From NCBI GenBank assembly GCA_946887045.1, contig CAMPKC010000093.1, positions 1 to 7,415 on the forward strand: a stretch of DNA of 7,415 nucleotides. The letters run 5' to 3'. The position numbers were made by a program, and so were the translations under genes. The notes under the pieces are model-generated. The model searched no databases. It worked only from the letters and a program-made list of their open reading frames with translations, and was not told where the DNA came from. This DNA comes from an uncultured Sphingobacteriaceae bacterium (GTDB lineage Bacteria; Bacteroidota; Bacteroidia; Sphingobacteriales; Sphingobacteriaceae). Positions 1 through 6,277 of the stretch are shown here, one piece after another; position 1 is the stretch's first letter; every line of letters begins with the position of its first letter.

Positions 1-211
1 CATTATAAATTTAATATTGTTTTAAAATTATGTAAAATCACAACACCTACATGAAGTCGTTTTTTGAATGGCTCGAGTCGAAAAAATATCCCTCCAATAA
101 ATGAAAGTAAACGGAACTTGCCTTTTGTGATGGTAATATAAAGATTATTATAACAACAGTATTTGATAATACCACTATCGACCTGTAAATACCTTGGATT
201 AAAAAATTTTA

Positions 212-250
212 AATAATATAGTACTATGTTATGCCTAGTACTATATTATT
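212..250. promoter_or_regulatory. Perfect 15-bp inverted repeat, probable PadR operator
   Basis: The left arm AATAATATAGTACTA (212-226) and the right arm TAGTACTATATTATT (236-250) are exact reverse complements separated by 9 bases. Each arm also contains the self-complementary octamer TAGTACTA (219-226 and 236-243), so the site can be read as two small palindromes 17 bp apart. It ends two bases before the -7 box of the PadR-PspC promoter. A dimeric repressor bound here would block RNA polymerase. PadR proteins commonly repress their own operon, so autoregulation by the product of 265-606 is the natural inference. The site does not show the ATGT/ACAT pattern described for some PadR proteins. 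Confidence 0.65.
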
Positions 251-252
251 AA

Positions 253-260
253 TACCTTTG
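253..260 (+). promoter_or_regulatory. Bacteroidota-type -7 promoter element for the PadR-PspC operon
   Basis: TACCTTTG is an exact match to the Bacteroidota -7 consensus TAnnTTTG. It lies four bases before the ATG at 265, so transcription would begin at or within a base or two of the start codon. No good TTTG or TTG -33 element is visible at the expected distance, where the inverted repeat sits; the promoter may therefore be weak or tightly controlled. Confidence 0.55.
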
Positions 261-264
261 CTTC

Positions 265-606
265 ATGATTGTAGAAAACACTCAAACCCAAATGAGGAAA
301 GGAATATTGGAATACTGTATTCTGTCAATTATTTCCCAAAGGGAAATCTATGCCTCGGATATTATAAACGAATTAAAAAAAGCACAGTTGCTTGTGGTTG
401 AAGGAACTCTGTACCCATTGCTCACCCGGTTAAAAAATAACGGATTGCTGAGCTATAACTGGGTTGAATCTACATCTGGTCCACCTAGAAAATACTATAT
501 TTTAACAGAGGCTGGTAAAAAAGTGCTGGAGCACTTGGATAAAACCTGGTCTGAACTTGTATTCGCCGTAAATACTTCTGTAAAAGGAAGAGATATAAAC
601 CCTTAA
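265..606 (+). CDS. PadR-family transcriptional regulator
   Basis: This 113-residue protein is a typical short (subfamily-2-like) PadR repressor, a winged-helix DNA-binding protein that works as a dimer. Visible family features are an N-terminal helix with MRKGILEYCILSII (10-23), YASDIINEL (29-37), the recognition-helix region TLYPLLTRLKNNGLL (48-62), the wing with GPPRKYYILTEAGK (72-85), and a C-terminal dimerisation helix (about 86-105). The first Met is preferred because the NTQTQMRKG stretch upstream of Met10 resembles relatives I recall from Bacteroidota. With this start the message would be almost leaderless, as the -7 box ends at 260. Met10 (ATG at 292) is the alternative start and would leave a leader of about 27 bases. 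No Shine-Dalgarno sequence precedes either. It is followed after 12 bases by the PspC-domain gene, so it probably represses that gene and itself through the inverted repeat at 212-250. The inducing signal is unknown. Confidence 0.93.
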   Translation: MIVENTQTQMRKGILEYCILSIISQREIYASDIINELKKAQLLVVEGTLYPLLTRLKNNGLLSYNWVESTSGPPRKYYILTEAGKKVLEHLDKTWSELVFAVNTSVKGRDINP

Positions 607-618
607 ACCTAAAAAGCC

Positions 619-2193
619 ATGAACAAAACAATTATAATAAATATAAACGGCATTGTTTTCCATATTGAAGAAGATGCGTATGAGATTTTAAAAAGCTACA
701 TGACGGAAGTGAAGCGTCATTTTGCGTACAGTTCTGACAGTGATGAGATTGTAACGGATATAGAAAATCGGCTAGCTGAAATGTTTAATGAACGCCTTGC
801 CGACCAAAATAAACAAGTTATAATACTTACTGACGTGGAAGAAATTACTGCCACGATGGGAAAAGCGAGTGATTTTGAACTTGAGGACGAAGAAGTGTTA
901 AATGCAGGAAATTTAAAAACATCAAGAACTCTATTTAAAGACGGAGATGACCGCATTATCGGCGGGGTATGCTCAGGTCTTGCACATTATTTTGATATAG
1001 AAGTTAAATGGGTTAGATTAATTACGCTTTTATTAATACTATTTTCTGGTGTGGGATTAATTCCCTATGTAGTCCTTTGGATCTTACTCCCGACCGCAAA
1101 AACCCGACAGGAAAAAATGGCGATGAAGGGGGAGCCAATCAATCTGCAATCTTTCAAGAAGAATTTTGATGAAGAGGCAGACGCCATAAAATCCGGGGAA
1201 GTAAAATATTCTGATGAGTATCGATCAGTAAAAAACAATGACCCGGTTCTCGAAATAATAAATTTTTTAGGAAAAACGCTTAAAATAATTCTTAAAGCGA
1301 TTGGAATAGTCATAATCACCGCCGGAGCCATTGCGCTCTTCGCGCTTATAATAGCACTACTTTTCGGCCTGGGATTTATTAATGATGCTGAACTTCAGCA
1401 ATTCCCCCTAAACGCTATCAATGACGAATACCGTTCGCCAGTCTTTTTCAGCGCCTTTTTAATACTGATCATTCCATTAATAGCATTGGTCCTATTCGCG
1501 ATACGCGTGATATTAAATCACAAGGTAGTTTCCCGATACGGGTCGTTTGCTATGCTGATTTTATGGCTCACCGGATTAGGTATGGGTGTATTTTATGGAT
1601 CAAAGATTGCCGCTGAATTCCGCGAAGAAGCAAAATTTGAACAAACGACTCAATTAGATACCTATCCGGTTTTGAATCTAAAACTAAATCCAAAATTGTT
1701 TTTCACTCAGGAAGACAGCCTTAAATACAATATAGGGCAGGGGAAAATAAAAGGACGAATTATACATGGCGAGAATAAGATGGAAAAAGGCTTACATAAC
1801 TTCGATCTGTTTATCGAAAAGAGCGACGATAGTACTCTTTCACTTGTGAAAGAACTTAGCGGACGGGGAAGAAATTTTGAAAATGCACTTGAAGCTGCCC
1901 AACGCATATCGTACCAGGCAATTCAAAAAGACTCTGTAATTCAATTTGATAATTATTTGACCCTCAACGGAAACGGTTTATTCAGGGCCCAGGAACTGGA
2001 TGTTCATTTAAAAGTTCCCCTCAACACTCGATTAATAATTGATGGGGAGTTGAATCCACACGTTCGTCAATACCATTTATGGCACTGCAAACCTGAAAAT
2101 GCAGAGTCAAACTATACATCTGAATGGATTATGACTGAAAACGGACTTAAATGTGCTGATGAAGCCTTATACGAAAAAAACAGGAACAACTAG
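619..2193 (+). CDS. PspC-domain membrane protein with conserved C-terminal soluble region
   Basis: This 524-residue protein is a membrane protein of the PspC family, whose founding member belongs to the phage-shock envelope-stress response. Residues 1-95 form an acidic soluble N-terminal region, with a likely helical part at 40-65 (DEIVTDIENRLAEMFNERL). The PspC domain spans about 103-163, with DRIIGGVCSGLAHYFDI (111-127) and a hydrophobic stretch ending VVLWILLPTAKT (151-162). Further membrane segments lie near 222-252, 275-298 and 309-331. A soluble C-terminal region of about 190 residues follows (335-524); it is rich in predicted strands and ends with a WIMTENGLKC motif (503-512). It may be a toast-rack-like beta domain of the sort fused to PspC in other envelope-stress proteins, but that is inference. 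The gene lies 12 bases after padR and ends at a strong hairpin, so the two form a complete operon. A role in sensing membrane or envelope stress is likely; the exact function is unknown. Confidence 0.88.
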   Translation: MNKTIIININGIVFHIEEDAYEILKSYMTEVKRHFAYSSDSDEIVTDIENRLAEMFNERLADQNKQVIILTDVEEITATMGKASDFELEDEEVLNAGNLKTSRTLFKDGDDRIIGGVCSGLAHYFDIEVKWVRLITLLLILFSGVGLIPYVVLWILLPTAKTRQEKMAMKGEPINLQSFKKNFDEEADAIKSGEVKYSDEYRSVKNNDPVLEIINFLGKTLKIILKAIGIVIITAGAIALFALIIALLFGLGFINDAELQQFPLNAINDEYRSPVFFSAFLILIIPLIALVLFAIRVILNHKVVSRYGSFAMLILWLTGLGMGVFYGSKIAAEFREEAKFEQTTQLDTYPVLNLKLNPKLFFTQEDSLKYNIGQGKIKGRIIHGENKMEKGLHNFDLFIEKSDDSTLSLVKELSGRGRNFENALEAAQRISYQAIQKDSVIQFDNYLTLNGNGLFRAQELDVHLKVPLNTRLIIDGELNPHVRQYHLWHCKPENAESNYTSEWIMTENGLKCADEALYEKNRNN

Positions 2194-2194
2194 T

Positions 2195-2231
2195 AAAAAA
2201 GAAAGCCTTTGTAACGAAGGCTTTCTTTTTT
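2195..2231. terminator. Bidirectional terminator between PspC and TonB_C genes
   Basis: A 15-bp perfect stem (2195-2209 with 2217-2231) encloses a 7-base loop (2210-2216). The core AGAAAGCCTT pairs with AAGGCTTTCT and is flanked by an A-run on the left and a T-run on the right, so it works as an intrinsic terminator in both directions. It begins two bases after the PspC stop and ends two bases before the TonB_C stop, so one hairpin serves both converging operons. Confidence 0.88.
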
Positions 2232-2232
2232 A

Positions 2233-3252
2233 TTAAAGCTGAAAGTTAATAGGTGTAACATAGAAAGTTCGTACTGCCTCTTCCTTTATAAGGCCGGGTT
2301 TCCATTTTGGGGAGTTTCTTAACAGCCTTATCGCTTCCTCGTCACAACCGCCGCCAATACCCTGCTTCACTTTTATATCTGTAAGGCGTCCGTCTCTTTC
2401 TACTATAAACGAAAGGTAAACCTTTCCTTGAATGTTACTTTGGCGGGCCGCTGCAGGATACTTAAGATTTGCTGAAACGTATTTAGAAAATTCCCGTTGT
2501 CCGCCCGCGAATTCCGGCGCCACATCAACTAAACTGAAATCGTATACTTTATCACTTCCCGATGCTGACGACGGGTCCGTCGGAAGTTCTGGAGTAAAAT
2601 CTACCACTGAAGTATCTGGCAGAAGCTTTTGTATCTCAACATTCTTGATTTCTGCTTCCCTTAATGAAACAATCTTTCCTGTTTCATCGATTATCATCTC
2701 GTATTTAACCAGTGCCGAATAGTTCTCATTTAGCGAGCGTCTTATATAGCTTTCCTTTGCCCAGTAGCTTGCCGTTATTCTTGATTCTTTACGCTCAAAA
2801 TTAAGGGATGATACAATCCAGTTTCTCCGCAAATTTTCCATATCCATTAAGCGGCGCCAATAAATTTCTCTGACACGTTTGTGGGTAAGGTTATGATAAT
2901 TATAAAAGGTCTCGGTTATTTTCGCGAAATAGCTCGGTGGGTCGAAATATCCGCGGCGCTGATCGTTATAAAATGCTTCAATAAATTTCACTAAGGACTT
3001 GCGAACCTCATCCTCACTCATTGACTCGTTTTCGTTTAAAAGGGAAGAGTTATTTGGATTAGACAGCTGAATTTCATCCTTTTTGCCAAATAGTTTGGAA
3101 GGGTCGTCAACAAAAAGTGTTAAATAACCCATTACCCCTATAATTATCACCAGCACAATCCCCATGTACAATAATGACCGGTCCTTATATACGGGTTTAA
3201 TATTCTCCGCTTCATCTTCCGGATTCATCGGTTTGTTCTCTTCATCCATCAT
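2233..3252 (-). CDS. Membrane-anchored TonB_C-domain protein with an extra globular domain
   Basis: This 339-residue protein has a charged cytoplasmic tail (1-26), one membrane helix (about 28-48), a short low-complexity linker rich in Asn, Ser and Glu (60-80), a globular domain (about 80-205), a second acidic Ser/Pro linker (about 212-238), and a TonB C-terminal domain (about 250-339). The TonB_C signature includes the core LKYPAAARQSNIQGKVYLSF (263-282) and the later elements DEEAIRLL and WKPG. TonB proteins carry energy from the inner membrane to outer-membrane TonB-dependent receptors. This one lacks the long proline-rich spacer of classical TonB, and its middle domain has a helices-then-strands pattern like NTF2-like folds, so it may be a specialised transducer or a structural envelope protein. 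The start ATG overlaps the cdsA stop by four bases (3249-3252), indicating translational coupling; a second Met follows directly. The gene is last in the operon and ends at the shared hairpin at 2195-2231. Confidence 0.85.
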   Translation of the reverse strand: MMDEENKPMNPEDEAENIKPVYKDRSLLYMGIVLVIIIGVMGYLTLFVDDPSKLFGKKDEIQLSNPNNSSLLNENESMSEDEVRKSLVKFIEAFYNDQRRGYFDPPSYFAKITETFYNYHNLTHKRVREIYWRRLMDMENLRRNWIVSSLNFERKESRITASYWAKESYIRRSLNENYSALVKYEMIIDETGKIVSLREAEIKNVEIQKLLPDTSVVDFTPELPTDPSSASGSDKVYDFSLVDVAPEFAGGQREFSKYVSANLKYPAAARQSNIQGKVYLSFIVERDGRLTDIKVKQGIGGGCDEEAIRLLRNSPKWKPGLIKEEAVRTFYVTPINFQL

Positions 3253-4058
3253 CCTATAATGATTATCCAGTATAAGTAAATAAAAACCAGGGGCGCTGCA
3301 AAAAGTAAGCCATCAAACCTGTCCAGCAAACCTCCGTGACCCGGTAACCATGATCCGGAATCTTTGATTGAGATGCTGCGCTTAAGCATCGATTCAAATA
3401 AATCTCCGAAAGTGCCCGCTATGCCGATTATAAGCGAAACAACAAGCCATTGCATTACACTTAAATCATTGAATTGAGTACTTATGATGTACGCGGCAAT
3501 AAGACCGATAGCCAAACCGCCAAAAAAGCCTTCCCATGTTTTTTTTGGAGAGTGTCTTTCGAAAAGCTTGTGTTTTCCAAAATTGATTCCGAAAATATAT
3601 GCGCCGGTATCATTCGCCCAAAGCATTAACATAAATGCTAACGGGAAATGAAAATTAAAGGTATTGCCGATAAATGCCATTGCGGTAAAAAAGCAAAACG
3701 GTATTATGATAAATAAAATCCCGAAGTAAGTGAACGCAAGGTTTGTAAAAGGATGCTTTCTTTGTCGGAATAATTCGACAATACATATTGAAATGGCAGC
3801 GGGTACGCTTACAAAAAGAAAATTTAAATAATCCCCGAAAAGAAAATTTAATACCAGGGGAGTGATTAACGTTCCCGCTAAGAATACCCCCAGGGAACGA
3901 TGCGGTTCAATAGTGTCTGATTTAACCAGCTTATAAAATTCAACCAAGCACAATAGGCTCAACACAATAAAAAAAAGAGCAAAAGCATATTCGCCCAGCA
4001 GCAGAGAAGCAAGCATTACGATCACAAAAAAAAAGCCTGTTATTGCTCTGACTTTCAT
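3249..4058 (-). CDS. cdsA: Phosphatidate cytidylyltransferase (CDP-diacylglycerol synthase)
   Basis: CdsA makes CDP-diacylglycerol from CTP and phosphatidic acid in the inner membrane, the branch point for phosphatidylethanolamine, phosphatidylglycerol and cardiolipin. The 269-residue length is normal. The family signature is complete at 223-249: SMLKR (223-227), KDSGSWLPGHGG (232-243) and DRFD (246-249). The upstream conserved elements WANDTGAYIFG (147-157), SPKKTWEG (170-177) and GDLFES (218-223) are also present, and these acidic and basic residues line the metal and CTP site in known structures. About eight hydrophobic segments span the rest. The start overlaps the DUF2007 stop by four bases and the stop overlaps the TonB_C start by four bases, both as ATGA, so it is embedded in a coupled operon. 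In many Bacteroidota I recall phosphatidylserine decarboxylase following cdsA; here that position is taken by the TonB_C gene. Confidence 0.96.
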   Translation of the reverse strand: MKVRAITGFFFVIVMLASLLLGEYAFALFFIVLSLLCLVEFYKLVKSDTIEPHRSLGVFLAGTLITPLVLNFLFGDYLNFLFVSVPAAISICIVELFRQRKHPFTNLAFTYFGILFIIIPFCFFTAMAFIGNTFNFHFPLAFMLMLWANDTGAYIFGINFGKHKLFERHSPKKTWEGFFGGLAIGLIAAYIISTQFNDLSVMQWLVVSLIIGIAGTFGDLFESMLKRSISIKDSGSWLPGHGGLLDRFDGLLFAAPLVFIYLYWIIIIG

Positions 4059-4258
4059 ACGTCGCTTTCAGCTATTAAGTCCATCGCCTGCTGAAATTGG
4101 TCTGGCTTAACATATACCTCAACATATCCTATTTGATAGGGATAGCCTTGTTTATTCAATATTACGGCCTCAATTCCATTCTCGATTAAATGCTGCCGCA
4201 CTAACTCCGACTTAAAGAAATCTGTCGATGTATAAACTTTATTCCAATCCTCGTTCAT
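4055..4258 (-). CDS. Small DUF2007 (putative signal-transducing) protein
   Basis: This 67-residue protein matches the DUF2007 family, small proteins with a ferredoxin-like alpha/beta fold reminiscent of PII. Visible features are the first strand KVYTS, a helix with KSELVRQHLIENGIEAVILN (16-35), and the closing YVEVYVKPDQFQQAMDLI (45-62), where a strand is followed by a helix. It has no membrane segment or signal peptide. Its function is not established; the 'signal transducing' label is a fold-based guess. Its first 20 bases overlap the end of the CPBP gene and its stop overlaps the cdsA start (4055-4058), so its production is probably coupled to both. That placement suggests a link to membrane lipid synthesis, without proof. 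Confidence 0.9.
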   Translation of the reverse strand: MNEDWNKVYTSTDFFKSELVRQHLIENGIEAVILNKQGYPYQIGYVEVYVKPDQFQQAMDLIAESDV

Positions 4259-5168
4259 TCACTTTATGATTAGTATTCACCGATATTTTTTTAAATATGA
4301 TGAAAAGTAAAGTTGTAAAAATAACACTTAGAATAACTAAATACCAGTTCTGTACAGCGGGTTTCGTCAAATTGTCTAAAGATTTACCCTGATGCTGTAA
4401 AATAAAAGCAACTATAACCGCCGAAGCATTATTATAAAAATGTGCCAATACTGGCACCCAAATACTTTGGCTAAGCATCAACATATACCCGAATAGGGCT
4501 CCTAGTATCATCCTGGGGATAAATCCGAAAAACTGCACATGTATGGTACTGAAAATTATTGCGGCGATCCATACACCAGCATGTTGATTATTGGCCCACC
4601 GCGAAAATATCTTTTGGATACAGCCTCGGAAAAGAAATTCTTCTCCTACCGCAGGAATGACGGCTATTAATATAAGGTTTAACACTAAATCACCAGTAGA
4701 ATTCATCACAAGCAATTTTTTTGTTAAAATCTCTGCACTAATTTCCTTGTATTGCATCCACCGTTCAATAGGCTCAAGAAAATCGGGCAGCTTCATTCGC
4801 TGATTCAATAACACTGTCCATTCAATAAACGGGGTTACAAAAATCATGATAATAAGCCCGAGTATCAGTAAAGTTCCTGGTCTGGGAATGTTCGTTTGTA
4901 GATAAGTGAAGGGGGTTTTGCTTTCAAGACGTGCAAAAATAAACGGCGGCAGAACAAACATTCCGATAGATGAAAAGCCTAAGAATAATTTCTGGATACC
5001 AATATTAGCTGTTCCGTCGCTTAAGCCTCTCAATTCGTCCGGGCCGAAAATAAAATAGCCGAGAAAATAAGCTATAAAAGCAAATAAAATAAAACTTGCA
5101 AGCGCAATCACCAATAGTAAAACCAAAGAACTAAAAGGATGACGTTGTTCTGACCGCTGAGAAAACAT
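4239..5168 (-). CDS. CPBP-family intramembrane metalloprotease homologue
   Basis: This multi-pass membrane protein of the CPBP (CAAX protease and bacteriocin-processing, Abi) family has 309 residues from the start chosen here. The three family motifs are intact: EEFLFR (176-181), FSTIH (206-210) and HFYNN (243-247), supplying the catalytic glutamates and histidines of the Rce1-type active site. About eight hydrophobic segments are visible, the first near residues 14-40. The frame is open further upstream to a TTG at 5216, but that TTG lies inside a likely -7 promoter box (TATCTTTG, 5221-5214), so the ATG at 5168 (MFSQRSEQ) is far more likely. It is the first gene of the leftward operon and overlaps DUF2007 by 20 bases. 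Substrates of most bacterial CPBP proteins are unknown; processing of prenylated or secreted peptides is known only for some members. Confidence 0.9.
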   Translation of the reverse strand: MFSQRSEQRHPFSSLVLLLVIALASFILFAFIAYFLGYFIFGPDELRGLSDGTANIGIQKLFLGFSSIGMFVLPPFIFARLESKTPFTYLQTNIPRPGTLLILGLIIMIFVTPFIEWTVLLNQRMKLPDFLEPIERWMQYKEISAEILTKKLLVMNSTGDLVLNLILIAVIPAVGEEFLFRGCIQKIFSRWANNQHAGVWIAAIIFSTIHVQFFGFIPRMILGALFGYMLMLSQSIWVPVLAHFYNNASAVIVAFILQHQGKSLDNLTKPAVQNWYLVILSVIFTTLLFIIFKKISVNTNHKVNERGLE

Positions 5169-5185
5169 GTTAAATCTTATAATAC

Positions 5186-5193
5186 TATTTTTG
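5186..5193 (+). promoter_or_regulatory. Candidate -7 promoter element for dusB-apaG
   Basis: TATTTTTG matches the Bacteroidota consensus TAnnTTTG exactly. Transcription would begin near 5198-5200 and give dusB a leader of about 40 bases. No clear -33 element is visible, and AT-rich DNA produces such matches by chance, so this is tentative. Confidence 0.4.
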
Positions 5194-5213
5194 TAAATTC
5201 GTTTACAAGCGCA

Positions 5214-5221
5214 CAAAGATA
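5214..5221 (-). promoter_or_regulatory. Candidate -7 promoter element for the CPBP-DUF2007-cdsA-TonB_C operon
   Basis: Read on the minus strand this is TATCTTTG, an exact match to TAnnTTTG. Transcription would begin near 5207-5210, about 40 bases before the CPBP ATG at 5168. It faces the dusB -7 candidate at 5186-5193, so the two start sites would lie about 10 bases apart. No convincing -33 element is seen. Confidence 0.45.
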
Positions 5222-5239
5222 AAGTATTAGCTATAGCCG

Positions 5240-6232
5240 ATGTCTGTAAAAATTGGAAATATTGATTTAGGAGAATTCCCGCTGTTATTGGCCCCGATGG
5301 AAGATGTGAGCGATCCGCCTTTCCGTTTTGTGTGCAAACAGAACGGTGTGGATATGATGTATACGGAATTTATTTCCTCGGAAGGGCTGATTCGTGACGC
5401 TGCTAAAAGCTTGCAGAAGCTCGACATCTTTGAATATGAACGACCGATTGGAATCCAGATTTTTGGTAGCAATATCGAAAGTATGCGCGAAGCTACCGAA
5501 ATAGCCACTAAAGCTTCGCCCGATTTAATTGATATAAACTACGGTTGCCCTGTTAAAAACGTCGCCTGTCGCGGAGCCGGAGCCAGTTTGTTGCAGGATA
5601 TCGATAAAATGGTGAAAATGACAAAGGCTGTCGTTGATTCCACTCACTTACCTGTAACTGTTAAAACCAGACTGGGATGGGACGATAATACCAAAAACGT
5701 GTATGAAGTTGCTGAACGGCTTCAGGATGTGGGAATTAAAGCTCTAACCATTCATGGACGCACACGTGCGCAAATGTATAAAGGTGAAGCTGATTGGAGG
5801 CTGATACGCGACATCAAGCGTAATCCCAAAATAGAAATTCCCATATTTGGAAACGGCGATGTAGATTCGATCGAAAAAGCCGCAAACTGGCGAATGGAGT
5901 ATGAGATTGATGGAATTATGATTGGCCGGGCGGCCATCGGCTACCCCTGGATATTCAGAGAGATAAAACATTTCTTTAACACCGGAGAATATTTACCAGG
6001 GCCCACAATATCCGAGCGAATTGAAGTTTGCCGCACCCATCTCCAAAAATCCATCGAATGGAAGGGTGAAAAAACGGGAATTTTTGAAATGCGCCGGCAT
6101 TATTCAAATTATTTCAAAGGTATTCCTAACTTCAAAGAATACAGGATGCTACTTGTTCAATTGGAAAGCTTTACCGCTATAAATGAAGTTCTTGCAGATA
6201 TCGGAAATAAATTCGATGAGGTATTGGCCTGA
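5240..6232 (+). CDS. dusB: tRNA dihydrouridine synthase DusB
   Basis: This 330-residue FMN enzyme reduces specific uridines in the tRNA D-loop to dihydrouridine using NADPH. It is a TIM barrel followed by a C-terminal helical tRNA-binding domain (about 245-330). Family landmarks are LLLAPMEDVSDPPFR (15-29, FMN binding), the catalytic loop NYGCPVKNVACRGAGASLL (100-118) with the proton-donor Cys103, VKTRLGW (141-147), IHGRT (171-175), GNGDV (204-208) and MIGRAAIGYPWIF (227-239). The overall likeness is to the DusB/NifR3 subgroup rather than DusA or DusC. Length is normal and no key residue is missing. It is divergent from the CPBP gene and is followed after 45 bases by apaG, probably on the same transcript. 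Confidence 0.96.
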   Translation: MSVKIGNIDLGEFPLLLAPMEDVSDPPFRFVCKQNGVDMMYTEFISSEGLIRDAAKSLQKLDIFEYERPIGIQIFGSNIESMREATEIATKASPDLIDINYGCPVKNVACRGAGASLLQDIDKMVKMTKAVVDSTHLPVTVKTRLGWDDNTKNVYEVAERLQDVGIKALTIHGRTRAQMYKGEADWRLIRDIKRNPKIEIPIFGNGDVDSIEKAANWRMEYEIDGIMIGRAAIGYPWIFREIKHFFNTGEYLPGPTISERIEVCRTHLQKSIEWKGEKTGIFEMRRHYSNYFKGIPNFKEYRMLLVQLESFTAINEVLADIGNKFDEVLA

Positions 6233-6277
6233 TTTTTGGATTTAATAATTATATCATTAACTTAAACCGAATTTGTT

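Larger units (their letters stand above)
1..264. other. Intergenic region upstream of the PadR-PspC operon
   Basis: This AT-rich stretch holds no coding region I can support on either strand. Its last 55 bases carry the inverted repeat and -7 promoter element described separately. The octamer AATACCTT occurs twice, at 188-195 and 251-258; the second copy is part of the -7 element and the first may be chance. The bases CAT at 1-3 would be an ATG on the minus strand, so a divergent gene could begin at the window edge, but nothing else supports that. I see no hairpin with a T-tract that would end a gene entering from the left. Confidence 0.7.

Noticed and set aside
1..3. Possible divergent gene starting with ATG on the minus strand at position 3
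   Set aside because: Only one codon is visible and no TAnnTTTG match faces left in 1-60, so it cannot be supported.
59..86. T-run at about 60-65 and A-run at about 81-86 flanking CTCGAG, a possible hairpin
   Set aside because: Pairing is only between homopolymer runs with a long poorly matched interior; it does not make a convincing terminator or RNA element.
190..197. TACCTTGG as a second upstream -7 element with TTTG at 162-165 as -33
   Set aside because: The box lacks a consensus T and the 24-base spacing is longer than usual.
717..956. Open frame on the minus strand inside the PspC gene
   Set aside because: It is serine-rich shadow coding opposite a well-supported gene, with no domain or promoter; the same holds for minus frames at 1065-1331 and 1707-1907.
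2432..2722. Plus-strand open frame opposite the TonB_C gene
   Set aside because: The opposite strand has clear TonB_C homology and this frame shows no recognisable family features.
4591..4803. Plus-strand open frame opposite the CPBP gene
   Set aside because: It lies over the conserved CPBP motifs and has no independent support.
5227..5508. Minus-strand open frame over the start of dusB, possibly an extra gene upstream of CPBP
   Set aside because: It lies antisense to the conserved FMN-binding region of dusB and its sequence is low in recognisable features.
5744..5971. Two overlapping minus-strand frames within dusB
   Set aside because: Both are antisense shadows of the conserved IHGRT to GYPWIF region of DusB.
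6233..6277. Separate promoter for apaG in the dusB-apaG gap
   Set aside because: No TAnnTTTG match is present; ATTTG near 6270 lacks the TA half of the box.
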